Source of the DNA: Adenanthera pavonina
Lineage: Eukaryota; Streptophyta; Magnoliopsida; Fabales; Fabaceae
Reading direction: 5' to 3'
DNA: 64,000 nucleotides
Assembly: GCA_026686845.1 (NCBI GenBank)
Contig: JAIVEN010000008.1
Coordinates: forward strand, 33,360,501 to 33,424,500
Shown here: in pieces, positions 23,220 to 34,395 of the stretch
How positions within the stretch are numbered: the first letter of the stretch is position 1
Layout of the letters: each line of letters opens with the position of its first letter
The notes under the pieces: generated by a model
Seen by the model: the letters and a program-made list of their open reading frames with translations, nothing else
What the model was told of the DNA's origin: nothing
Database searches by the model: none
Translations under genes and position numbers: made by a program

Positions 23220-24770
23220 AACAAAGAACGTATTCAAACAAATCCTTAAGAATTTCCAACTCACTATATATATTTTCAATAGTCTAAATTTGATTCAAGA
23301 AGTTAACTTTAAAACAATTTCTTATGTTGAATTAAAAAAAATTTCAAGTGAGAAACTCATAATTTTTAATTTATAATAACTATTTTCAGTAGTCTTAATT
23401 TTATTCAAAAATGTATGTTAGAAAAAAAATTTCTTTCAAGTTGAACCAATAAAATTTCTAATTAAAAAACTCATTATTTCCAACTTATTATAATTATTTT
23501 CAGCAATCAAAATTTCCAACTTAAATTGAGTAAACTAAATTTTTAAATGAATATAATTAATTCATCAAATTGAGTGAACTAAATTTTCAAATTGGTATAG
23601 TTATACTCACTTTGAAAAATAGTTATTTTTACTAATAGTCGTATTCACTTGGAAATTTAGTTTTCAACATTTAGGAATTTAATTACGTTCAGTTGGAAAA
23701 ATAACTGTGAGCACTTGGAAATTTAGGTTCGCCTGCTAAGAAATTTAGTTTTCAGCAGTTGAAAATTCATCTATATTTAATTGAAAAAATAGTTGTTAAC
23801 ACTTGAAAATTTAGATTCACCCATTTAAAAATTTAGTTTTTAGCATTTGAAAAATCATTTATACTCAATTGAGAAAATAACTGTTAGCACTTGTAAAGTT
23901 AGATTCACCCACTTAAAAATTTAGTTTTCAACATTTAAGAATTTAGTTATACTCAATTGGAAAAATAGATGTCAGCACTTGAAAATTTAAGTTCTCTCAC
24001 TTGAAAATTTATTTTTCAATATTTGGAAATTCAATTATCCTCAATTGAGGAAATAGCTTTGAGCACTTGGAAATTTAGATTGTCCCACTTGAAAATTTAG
24101 TTTTCAGCGTTTAGAATTTCAGTTATATTCAGTTAGAAAAATAGTTATCAACATTTAGAAATTTAGGTTCACCTACTTGAAAAGTTCAGTTTTCTTCATT
24201 TGAAAATATAGTTTCCAAGTGCTGACAATTGTTTTTCCAATTAAACATAACTGAATTCTTATTTGGTAAAAACTAAATTTCTAAGTAAGTGAAACTAAAT
24301 TTTCAAATATTGACAACTATTTTCCTAATTTAGTATAATTGAATTCCTAAGTACTCAACACTAAGTTTTTAAGTGGATAAATCTAAATTTTCAAGTGCTT
24401 ACAACTATTTTCTCAATTGAGTATAACTAAATTCCCAAATTCTAAAAACTAAATTTTCAAGTTCTTACAATTAAATTATCAACTTAATATAACTGAATTT
24501 CTAAGTGCTGCAAACTAAATTTCCAAGTGAAGACAACTATTTTTCTAAGTGAGCATAACTATATTTACTTGGAAATTTAGTTCACTCAATTTGATAAATT
24601 AATTATATCTACTTGAAAATTTAATTCACTTAATTTGGTAGTTTAATTATACCCACTTTAAAATTTAATTTACTCAACTTGGTAGAGTAATTATTTTAAG
24701 CAATCCTAATTTTATTTTGGAAGATAAGTTTTAAAAAAATTTCTAAGTTCAATTTCACTTCTATATTCAA
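23220..24770. repeat. Inverted array of degenerate 88-bp (2 x 44 bp) tandem repeats
   Basis: In the left half, the anchor AAATTTAGTTTTCA or a variant recurs at 23658, 23746, 23834, 23922, 24010, 24098 and 24187, spacing 88 bp (last step 89). Each unit has the form tagttttcagcatttgaaaa, then ttatactcaattggaaaaat, then agcacttggaaatttag. From about 24205 rightwards the same units appear in inverted orientation, with CTAA anchors at 24273, 24361 and 24449, again 88 bp apart. The outermost right part shows 44-bp half-units at 24567, 24611 and 24655. The whole block is an imperfect palindrome of about 1.2-1.5 kb centred near 24.2 kb. No coding frame is present. Confidence 0.85.
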
Positions 24771-25476
24771 ACTTATGGATCAGAACCTAAAGGTTACCAA
24801 AAATCTCAAACTCAAATTCTCCTTCTCTTCACAACTAGCTGCCTAATCCTTGGTCTTCCTCGAATTCTTTGCCTTACTGATATCCCCATTTCCAAACAAT
24901 TCCCCCTTCGAAGCTGTGCCCACTGCCATTGGAGCATCAAAGCATGTTCCATATATTATGAAAGCCCCAACTGAGTAGCATTTAGGGGTCCCACTCCAAT
25001 CACAATAACTGTCCCAAATACCTAAAAGCCAACATTTCAAAAGCTGGATGAGAGGAACAATGGACTAAGGAGAGGCAGAAGAGTTTCGCATGTAAATAAT
25101 GTCTTATTCTAATTTTTTAATTTTTAGGGGTATTTTTATCATTGCATTATGATTTTAATCTTTGAAAAGGACCCAAATCCGTTTGGGTAATTAGAACAAT
25201 TAGAAATCTTGATTAGTGAATTTATTTTATTCCCGGTTCTTACTTGTCTTTTTCCCAGTTTCATTGGAAAAGTTGAAGTAGATAGTCATTCACTCTCAAA
25301 TATTAAATTATTAAATAAATTTTTTGATACATACCAGTCATTAATTAATTAGACAATAAGCGAGAGATTACTTAAAAGATTAAACTATGGTGAAAAATAT
25401 ATAACATTTAATTAGGGCCAAATATAAAAATAAATTAAATTTAGGACAAATTTAATGAATATAACTTTTCTTAATA
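24771..25476. other. Spacer with an unrecognised frame at 24843-25040
   Basis: The minus strand between 25040 and 24843 encodes 65 residues including GIWDSYCDWSGTPKCYSVG and ends KNSRKTKD before a stop. It is more protein-like than its surroundings (balanced composition, Cys and Trp), but I recognise no family. It could be a captured gene fragment next to the inverted array. Confidence 0.3.
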
Positions 25477-25729
25477 GTTCCTCTAGTCTTTAATATAAGA
25501 TCATTTTAACCGGATTATGTGAATTAAGAAATGGAGTTAAAGTTGTTTAACTATTTTAATTTTTTTTTAAATCAAGATATTTTTTTAAAATTACATTTAT
25601 TTAATCTATTTCTCAAATTAAATATAAGTATTTTTTTAAAAATACATAATAAATACTATAAATAAGATAAAATATCATATATTTAAATGATTTAAAAGTA
25701 GTTCGGTATAGGAAAATAAGGAGAGGAAG
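25477..25729. mobile_element. Stowaway-like MITE, degraded
   Basis: The ends GTTCCTCTAGTCTTTAATAT and (minus strand) CTTCCTCTCCTTATTTTCCT lie between TA dinucleotides. The inner sequence gatcattttaaccggattatgtgaattaagaa matches the other Stowaway copies here. The inverted ends are imperfect. Confidence 0.6.
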
Positions 25730-25731
25730 TA

Positions 25732-28497
25732 AAGTCCCTCAATTGTTGCTGCTTGGTTTTAAAAAAAGATGCAAGTTTCTGAAAAATTGGGTTAAACTTA
25801 GACAATAAAACTTCCCAAGTTAAGACGCAAAGAAGTTTTATTTCTCAAGTTCTTTGTAAAGAAGTTTTATTTCCCGAGTTGTTTGTACCATATTCAAAAA
25901 TATCCTTAACAGTTTAATAAAAATGGTATTTATGTGTGTGATATTAAAACATAATATATTCATTTGAAAAATAATTTGAACTTCATGCAAAATAAAAACT
26001 GAACCAAGCATATTCAACATGAACTTTCTAAAATATTAACTTCCTAGGAAAACTATACCAAATCATAACTTATATTTGACATAAGAGGTAATACATCACT
26101 TGTTCTTAATATAAAAATCTTATGAACAAACTTTTGAAAAAAATTTTTTTAAAGGAGATATAATTAATTTTAATTATCTCTATATTCAGCACCTTTTAAA
26201 TTTTAGTTAAATTTTTTTATTTCTTTTTACTTCACACTTGCCTTTTATATAAATTTCATTACTTTAAAAGTTTCAACTACATAAATTTTCTAATGAATTT
26301 TTTTTTCTCCGCATTGCATAGAACCTGAGGTAAGGCCCATCATTAATGTCTTATGAGTAGAATATCTTAATTGTATTTTTATATTGGGAGAATTAATTAT
26401 AAAGATAATGCAAGATATATTTAGGGAGAGGACTTATTCGTGTTCATTTTGCATTATCCCTCACCAATTTTACGTTATTTTCTATGAGAAGTCTTTCACC
26501 CTGAATAAGTTGATCCTTATAATTAATTCTTCATTTTATATTTTGTATTAATATATTTTATACATTTTGTTACTTTCTTTCAAACTTTTTTTTTTCAAAA
26601 ATAGTTGTTATGATTTAAAAAAAAATTTGTAAAAAATTGAATTATATTTCAATAAAAGTGCATATCTTTGAAATTTGTAATTTTCATACAATTTAATACA
26701 CCATAATTTTTTCTTATAAAAAAATACACCATAATTTTCAATTATTTTGTGAATTTTATCATTATTACATACTATTTTTAATATTTATCAATAATTTTTT
26801 ATATATACTATTAACTTACAAATATCAATATATAAAATCTAAAATTTACATCAAGTCACATTATTTATAAATTATTAAATATAAAATCAACTGCAGAATC
26901 TGTGCATTAAAGAATAAACATGTCTAATTCAACAAAAGATTAAGAGAATAAGCAGTTGAATAGTAATTTTCCCCCCTAAAGTGTTTGTGAATACTGTGAG
27001 GAGAAAAAGCAAATGGAAAGACATGACAAACAGCGGAAAGGAACTCATAATGACAAAAATAAGATCGTACTCTGACTACTCTAAACACTCAAATCAAATC
27101 TAAATAGAAAAATGAATAATTTAAACGAGGCTTTTATTTCACTTATAGTTGATAGAAAAGCAGTAGCTTAAAATCAATTGAGTAATAGAAATTTTTATTT
27201 ATTAAATAAATGATTGGGGATTTAATTATTAACTTTTGGCATATGGGACAAATAAATTTTATTAGTTTCAACATAAGACACAACAATAACAAGGAAGAAT
27301 GTATACAAAGAGAAATTTTATTAATAAATATGAATGATTTGATTATTAATATATAAAATTATTAAACATATATAATGATATTTCATTAAATAATTATTTA
27401 TTTATCAATAAATATTGCTATATTAATATTTTATTAAAATAATATAATTTTTATATTTTATAATATTTAATATTTAACAATTAATCATGTTAGTCATTGA
27501 ATAATTTTTAATTTCATAATAAAAGGCATCTTAAACCCATCAAAGCGTAAAATATGGGCAAAGGTTTTTTTTTCAACCAATATGGGCCATTTTAGAAAAT
27601 GGTGTGAACAATCAAATTAGAATATTTAGAATTTTCTAAAATAAAAATGACAATCAAAATTAGATAGAATGAGTATATTCATATTCATATGAAGACAATG
27701 AATAATATTTGTACATTGTGTCATATTACTTCCTTTAATTCCATGTATAAGTTATTTTTAATTAATTGATACAAACTAAGAGGGTTTGTGAAAATTAGTT
27801 GATAATCTTAAATTTTTCAAAAAATTATCAAAACCTTTTGAAATTATCTTTATTTGAATTCATAAAATTATACCCCTATTTTAATTATAAGTAGTTAGGA
27901 AACAATGTAAAATAATAGGAGAGATAATTATATAAAGGGAAAGTTTGAAAATAAATTTTTAATGCTATATTAATTATCTAAAATGACTTGACCGACAATC
28001 TTTTTTTCTGGCCTGACTTCATCGACAATTACTCAACTTCTAAAATGGAACTTATATATACGGGATCACAGTTGTAAGGGTCAAGCTCAATCCACCAAAG
28101 TCAATTAGTTGGATGATTCTGACTTATAATTATTAACTTAATTAAATTATAAGTTTAGTTGGAGCTCTAACATTTTTTCAGTCACAGTCTACTAGCTCGT
28201 CCTAACATTAATTCTTATGCACGACAGTTTTGTCGTGCAGCCTGTACACCACTATTTCAATTGGATATTTTGGCATAATTTTGGTCAACTTTAAATTTAA
28301 AAATTTTTAAAAAATGTATTATTATTTTGTAGTAGTTTTAACACTTGCTTGTACAAATTATAAGTTCTATTTTAAAATATTTTTCTGATTTAAAATATAA
28401 GTTTTATTTAGATAAAGTTAAAAGTATTAATAATTTTTTTAATTTATTTTTATCTTTAACTAACTCATGAAATGAAAAATAATATATTTTTTATAAA
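25732..28497. other. AT-rich spacer, no gene
   Basis: Low-complexity A/T-rich DNA. It holds a tail-only micro-insertion at 26695-26738, a probable second one at 27551-27587 (aatatgggc duplicated around a T-run), and a perfect 9-bp stem-loop TGCACGACA-GTTT-TGTCGTGCA near 28217-28238. Nothing coding is seen. Confidence 0.45.
26695..26738 (+). mobile_element. Tail-only micro-insertion
   Basis: Identical 16-bp repeats aatacaccataatttt at 26695-26710 and 26723-26738 flank the 12-nt insert ttcttataaaaa. Confidence 0.6.
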
Positions 28498-28506
28498 TTT
28501 AATTAA

Positions 28507-29670
28507 GAGAAAAGTAGGTTTTTAATTCTTATAATTTTACCCAATTTTTAAATTAGTCCCTGTGTTTTAATTTTTTTTAAATAGCTCCTTGAACTATGCT
28601 CCGTCCAAGCCATTAGTCCCCCTATTTTCATATATCGGACCAAGGACTCACATTGGGCATTGACACAGTTAATCTTTGCTGGCTAACACCGTTAATCTTG
28701 TTGACGTGGTCATTGGCGTGCAAATGTGGAAGGTAACCTCTCCATCATTTTTCATTCTTTCTCTGCTAACTCTTTCTTTTGGCTTCCATTTCATTGATGT
28801 CGCTCTCCATTCACATGCAATTGATGGGACGTTAAGACTTGCAAGAAAGTTAATCAAAATCATATGAGCAAGTTGACTAGGGCTGAGCTATAGTTGCATA
28901 AGACTACATAACTCCACAAGAATGAAGGAGGGCGCACTATGAGATTGCCACACCATGCATCCATGTTTCAAATTAGTAGAGCAATCTCTCACCAGCCTGA
29001 GTTGAAACTCTATTTTAAGGTTTAGGATCTCAAAGTCATCATTCAATTTGTTTGGATATTTTAATTATGTGGAGACACACAAATGAAAATAAAATTCCAT
29101 GGGACTCAATATAATGTCAAATATGCATGAATTATGGGCCCCTTTAGTTTGGAACCTTCATGGAGGGGCTTTTTCTTTTTCTTTTTTTATCACTCTTGAT
29201 GGGGAAAAAGGTGAGGATAAAAGAGTTGAGTGGGGTCACGCGGGTTCAAAGAGGTTGTGAAAACATCCACAAATTAATATGCAATGTGCCACCTTCATCG
29301 TCGACAAAAGCATTCCAACATTCACCTCCAGATTCCCTCTCATCTTTGATAGCAAGTTCTTCTGTGGAATGTCGAGAGCGAAAATGAACCAGAGTCGCAT
29401 TTTCTTCTGATCTCATGTCTAACACATCCAAATTTGGTCAAAGCGTTATTTTTATTTGTTCACATCACTTTCCAAGTGTACACATAACTAGCCACATTAG
29501 CAAAACTAACAGTATTGTTGCCATGTGTGGTCCTTGCTTCAGTATATGAAATCTCAAGGACAAACGGCTTAAACTGTGCAAATTTTAAGGATTCACTTAA
29601 AAAAAATTAAAGTGCAGGGACTAAATTTAAAAGTCATTGACAGCATAAGGATCAAAAGTTTAATTTTTCC
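28507..29670. mobile_element. Non-autonomous Mutator-like element, 1164 bp
   Basis: Long terminal inverted repeats of about 230 bp can be aligned by eye. Left: AATTAGTCCCTGTGTTTTAA with an A/T run, later GGACTCACATTGG and GTTAATCTTGTTGACGTGG. Right, on the minus strand: ATTTAGTCCCTGCACTTTAA, later GGACCACACATGG and GTTAGTTTTGCTAATGTGG. Flanks are tttaattaa (28498-28506) and tttaatgaa (29671-29679), a 9-bp target duplication with one change. The inner 0.7 kb has only short frames and no transposase I recognise. Confidence 0.8.
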
Positions 29671-29679
29671 TTTAATGAA

Positions 29680-30520
29680 TTTACTTTTTTTAAATAAATA
29701 AGATTTAAAAAAGATATATGGAAACCGCGTGAACCATTTATTAAGAAAAGTGACCGTGGATTGCGATGTCAATGGGTATCTAAGCTTTGACTTCTTCATG
29801 GGAAAGTTATTTTCAATGAAAGACTTTTTTAAAATTTTAAATTATTTAATTATATTCAAAGTTTATAATTTCGTAAAAACTTAAATCAATATTTTCGAAG
29901 GTTAACGATTTCTTCAATTGTCGAAAGCACCATTCAGACCTTTCCTCCTTTCGTGCTATTCCTTTATCCTCAAGACACTTCATTCTCACCAGTACCTTAT
30001 TTTTATATTAAAAAATAATTCCTCCTTCCATAAATTTGGGGGGAAAAAATAAAAGCAATCTCTAATATTCTTTTTGAAAATCAGAATGACCTCACAAAAA
30101 TTACAAAAAGATGTATATTGGAGAACATGAGACGAGAGCAGTTATAAGGATACAATAACGCACAAGTGTATTTGGGCCATCATGTTTTATTATGTTGAAG
30201 GTTTACAAAGACACTGGGCCATTATTTATAATTGTATAATGGGCTTAAGCCCAGAATGGCCCATGTGATATGGGCTGCCCTCATATAATATACTCTTAAC
30301 ATTTACCTTACTAAGGTAACTTCTATTCTTTCCTTTAGATTAGTCGGATCCTGATATGATTTTTAGAAGCCAATTGGCATTAAAAAAAAAAATCTAAGCA
30401 TTTGAAAATCAAACTCAATTATTTATTGTGGCAAAAAATCTATTATTTACGAATATATGGGCTTAAGTCGACCGAAGTATAATGATTGGGGGGCTCTGAC
30501 CCCTCCCAATTTTTTCTTTT
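29680..30520. other. Spacer, no gene
   Basis: AT-rich DNA. The part at 30120-30300 is rich in gggccat/atgggctt motifs common in plant repeats and promoters. No gene is supported. Confidence 0.4.
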
Positions 30521-30790
30521 GTCCTTATAACTATGTAATAGAATTTACTGATTAAATATATCTCTAGTGAAACAAGAACAATTGGTGGCCCCTCGCTACT
30601 CTCACTACTACAACAAAATAAGAAATAAAGCAACCAGAAAGTGAAGGTGATGTTTTTGTCCTTATAACTATGTAATAGAATTTACTGATTAAATATATTT
30701 CCAGTGAAACAAGAACAATTGGTGGCCCCTCCTTACTCTCATTACTACAACAAAAATGAGAAATAAAGCAACCAGAAAGTGAAGGTGATG
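30521..30790. repeat. Tandem duplication, period 137 bp
   Basis: Copy 1 (30521-30657) and copy 2 (30658-30790) both run from GTCCTTATAACTATGTAATA to CCAGAAAGTGAAGGTGATG, with only a handful of differences, so the duplication is recent. Confidence 0.9.
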
Positions 30791-30904
30791 TGGCTGCATA
30801 TTACAATTTACAAGTAGGGCGATGTTATCAAACTGTAATGTCTTGTATCAATTATACACTTATTTAATATATAAATATTAATAGAAAATATTTATATTCT
30901 ACCA

Positions 30905-31090
30905 AAGAAGATTAACCCAATTGGTATAGATGCTACTTATATTCTATATGGATATGGGTTTGAATCCTGTTGTTAATGTGAGAATCTCGTTAATGAACAA
31001 CCTGTAAATAAACATTCTTTAAATCTTAGATCTTGCCTTTGACTCTAGTGAGCTCTTAGGACTTAACTTAACTAAACTTTTTTCACTAAA
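30905..31090 (+). mobile_element. tRNA-derived SINE-like element
   Basis: An A-box-like TAACCCAATTGG (30913-30924) and a B-box-like GGGTTTGAATCC (30956-30967) are followed by the body tgttgttaatgtgagaatct. The element ends near an A-rich stretch. Related bodies occur at 35990-36160 and 45695-45850, which supports a dispersed family. Confidence 0.55.
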
Positions 31091-31269
31091 AAAAATGTTT
31101 ATATTTTTTCTCATTTAATAAATATATAAATATATGAGATTTGGCCCAACTTGAAGGGTTGTGTCCGCCCTAGTCTGGACTTTTTTTTTCCTATTTCATT
31201 TTATCTTATTACTTTTTAATTACCATCATTTATCATTTATGCATCACTTTTTTCTTACCATTTTGTCTT

Positions 31270-32155
31270 CTCATTCTCTTTTTCTTACCATTTTATGTGG
31301 ATCTACTCTGCTATAACTGATCACAGTTGGATTAATCAGAAAAGAGGCTCCTCCCATTCTCAGTCTTCTTTGTTCAAATATTACGAGGTGGAAAATGATA
31401 TTCACTATGCTTTTTCCACCATCTCCTTCTTCATCTTTCATTATTCATGATGTGTACAATATATATTATGACAAAATTTATATGTCAAAATATTAAATTT
31501 AAATATTCGAAAACAATCTTTGTCCAAGAGTGAAGTTTTCGTAGTCTCGAGTTCAAAGAAGATAAAATATCACGAAAAAAGGTTTTGTTGCTTGTCTTGA
31601 TAATAAAGATGTATAGTTAAATTCACCGAGCACATTTGATTCAACTAATAAAAAGTTATACCCTCTTAACCAGAGATCTCAAGTATATTTTTTGAAAATA
31701 CTTCTTAGTTAAATATTTGGTGGCAGAGCTTATTACTCAAAAGATACAAAATCTAATTCAATCTATAAATCCTATTTAAATAAAATCAATAGCATTAGTT
31801 ATTTTTTCCCATGAGAGAGTGTGAAATGTTTTTTAATAACATTTCGCATTCTCATTCTCTTTTTCCATTCTTACCATTTTATGTGGATCTATTCTGCTAT
31901 AACCGATCATAGTTGGATTCAGACAAGAGGCTCCTCTTGATCTTCTTTGTTTAAATATTAACACGATGTGGAAAATGATATGCATTATGCTTTTCCACCA
32001 TCTTCTTCTTCATCTTCATTATTCCTGATGTGTGCAATATATATTATGACAAAATTTATGTCAAAATTTTAAATTTAAATATTCTAAATAAAAAAAAGCG
32101 CGCGCGAACAAAATGTTTATCCAAGAGTGAAGTTTTCGTATTCTCGACTTCCAAG
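31270..32155. repeat. Direct duplication of about 290 bp, copies 0.58 kb apart
   Basis: Copies at about 31270-31560 and 31850-32155 share, in order, TTACCATTTTATGTGGATCT, GGCTCCTC, GGAAAATGATAT, TTCCACCATCT, ATATATTATGACAAAATTTA and CCAAGAGTGAAGTTTTCGTA, with scattered changes. The second copy has a small insert containing GCGCGCGCG (32099-32107). No coding content. Confidence 0.85.
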
Positions 32156-32341
32156 CTGACAACAGAAATTTATAAAGACCAAGACAAAAATGCAAGAAAA
32201 ATTAAACTGAGAAATCCCTTCTCATAATTATAAAGCCAGCACACAAGATCACCAGAGCCACATTGCATAATCCATACTAATTCCATATTATTAATTTAAT
32301 TATTGATCTGCTCTTGACTAAATATAATATACTATATTTCA

Positions 32342-32721
32342 TTATTTCCTGGAGAAAGACCCAAACCCAGAACCAGAACGTTTGATCATCATCTTGCTCT
32401 TCTTCTTCTTCTTCTTCTCCTTCCTTGCCCTAACCACCATCTTCCAGTACTTCTGCATCATCCTCATCGCCATGCAAGTCCTCGACGACGATGACGACCC
32501 TCGAGCTCTGGCAGACACACCCTCCTTCTCTGGGTAACAGAAGTTGGTGACGATGGGCTCTGTGTCTGGAAACGCCATCATATGCCTTTTGATCATATGA
32601 TCCACTAACACCAGTTCGTATGAATCATACAGTGAGCTTCCACAATCCCATATTCCAACAGTACCACCTTCTCTCTCTTTCTCCTTCTTCCCTGAATTCC
32701 TTCTCCTCATCAATACACACT

Positions 32722-32752
<31 letters not shown>

Positions 32753-32848
32753 GTCTAACTGTGTTTGTATCTGTGGAGACTTGCTGTTACAGAATGACCA
32801 GAAGTAATTTTCTGGTCTCTGCAACTGCAGGTGCTGAGACTCATCCAT
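32342..32848 (-). CDS. Small basic plant protein of unknown function
   Basis: An uninterrupted minus-strand frame of 168 codons from ATG 32848 to TAA 32344-32342. The central part carries GIWDCGSSLYDSYELVLVDH then MIKRHMMAFPD, a pattern I associate with a plant-specific family of short proteins of unknown role. The C-terminus is very basic (KMVVRARKEKKKKKKSKM region) and may be a nuclear-localisation signal. The N-terminal third contains an IYIYIYIY run encoded by a (TA)n microsatellite (32722-32748). Because a TATA box lies only 11 bp before the first ATG, translation may instead begin at the in-frame ATG at 32710 (MRRRNSGKK), giving 122 residues and placing the microsatellite in the leader. 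No intron is needed. The conserved core makes a real gene likely. Confidence 0.65.
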
Positions 32849-32858
32849 GGTTTTGAGC

Positions 32859-32865
32859 TTTTATA
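32859..32865 (-). promoter_or_regulatory. TATA box of the 32.3-32.8 kb gene
   Basis: TATAAAA on the minus strand. The expected transcription start, about 30 bp downstream, falls inside the first possible coding codons, favouring the downstream ATG at 32710. Confidence 0.45.
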
Positions 32866-33546
32866 TGAGGGTTGGTCATCAAATAAGGTGACCATGCATA
32901 CTTGGAATATATTTATCTGAGATTCAGAATCACGTATATATATATTATATTTATTTATATTTACTATAATTGCGTTTTCTAATTGTCTTAGAATACATAT
33001 ATTAGAAAATCATTATGTTTAAAATATATAATACCTATTTGGTTTCCAGTTTGTCAAAATAGAACTTTGATAAAATTGATTTTATAATGTAATTATGATA
33101 AAAATTAGTTTTGTATTAATATGTTTATGTTTAGATTATATATTTAAAAATTAGTTTTAAGAAAATTAAGTAATTATGTTTGAATTATTTTAATAAAAAA
33201 CAGTTATATAGATGCTTATTTAAATTAAAATAAAACATATTTAAATTAAATTAAACATGTTTTTTATTTTTTATTATATATTTAAATTAATTAAATATGT
33301 TTTTTATTTTATATAGATTTATATTTAAATAAAAAAGCCTAGTTACACCTATATGTTATTTATTTAAATATGTTTTAAATAAAACATATATTTAAATTAA
33401 AATAATAAAATATTTAAATTAAATTATACTTCCTCGACTTCTCCTCCTCATCCTTCGATTTCCATTTCTTTTCTTCATCCTCTCCACTCTCAATTCCTGT
33501 CTGTTCCTTCCTTCCCTCTCACATTCCTTCTCTACCATTTCCCTCC

Positions 33547-33811
33547 ATGCCTTCTCCCTTTCTGTCCACCACCACCACTGCCACTACCACCTCCATTTCT
33601 TTCTCCTCTTCTCTTGATCTCCACCGCTCTCCCATGGCGCAAATTCACCGCATTTCCCTCCAAGCCTTGCCGAAGAGCCCTCTCTGTTCAATCCAAGATC
33701 TCTGAAATCTTCATGGCTGCCATCAGCTCCACCATGACTGAGGGCAAGATTGTCTCCTGGGTCAAATCTAAGCGAGATGTTCTCTCCAAAGGCGAGAGTG
33801 TCGTTGCACAA
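33547..33811 (+). pseudogene. Fragment of plastid pyruvate dehydrogenase E2 (dihydrolipoamide acetyltransferase)
   Basis: The stretch reads as a Ser/Thr-rich plastid transit peptide opening at ATG 33547. After a frame change near 33600-33620 it continues into the lipoyl domain start: SVQSKISEIFMAAISSTMTE, then GKIVSWVKSKRDVLSKGESV. This closely follows the N-terminus of plastid E2 proteins (LTA2/EMB3003 type). Homology stops before the lipoyl-lysine loop (the expected ESDKADMDVE is absent), and a stop follows at about 33880. The transit peptide and mature part are out of frame, and the lipoyl lysine and catalytic core are missing, so no working enzyme is made. A pyrimidine-rich leader precedes it. 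Either a captured fragment or the 5' end of a decayed gene copy. Confidence 0.8.
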
Positions 33812-33899
33812 TTTCAAGTTTGGCTTGCGGGTCTGAAAGCGTTGTTGCAAAATATAACTCTTCCATCGGTAAGCAATTAATGCAGCAACAGAGAAGCAG

Positions 33900-34356
33900 A
33901 ATGGAGAAGTAAGGTCCCAGCTGCTTGTACAAGATCGAATGAGTTTTGTTCCCAAAATCAATTTCTATTGCAACACAAAAGACCGAACCAAGTACACTCA
34001 TTTTGTATGAATTATCTCTTCAAACGTGTTTCTAGACGGGTTAGTTACCATAAGCACCATCTTCAAACCAAATTATTCACAGTCAAAAGTCAAAAGTCAC
34101 CTGTGAGTGTTTCAAGAAAGTGCACACAATAAGAAACACGCATTCTATGAATTATCTATTCTTTATTTTTTGGATTAGCAATTAATTGTAATAATTACTC
34201 TTTGGAATGCTGAGTCAGCCTTTGAATTTATATTTATTTTTAAAAAATACATACGTTTTTTACGTGGGATCATGTATCCTTATAGGATACTACATATACC
34301 TCATACCTTAGTTATCTGTCACTAGTTTCCTTGCAATTTTAAGATGTGTATACATT

Positions 34357-34395
<39 letters not shown>

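Noticed and set aside
30120..30305. gggccat-rich stretch ending tactcttaac as a possible solo LTR
   Set aside because: No matching opposite end, no target duplication and no second copy in the window.
33584..33961. Minus-strand frame of 125 codons over the E2 fragment
   Set aside because: It is the antisense shadow of the plastid E2 fragment on the + strand.
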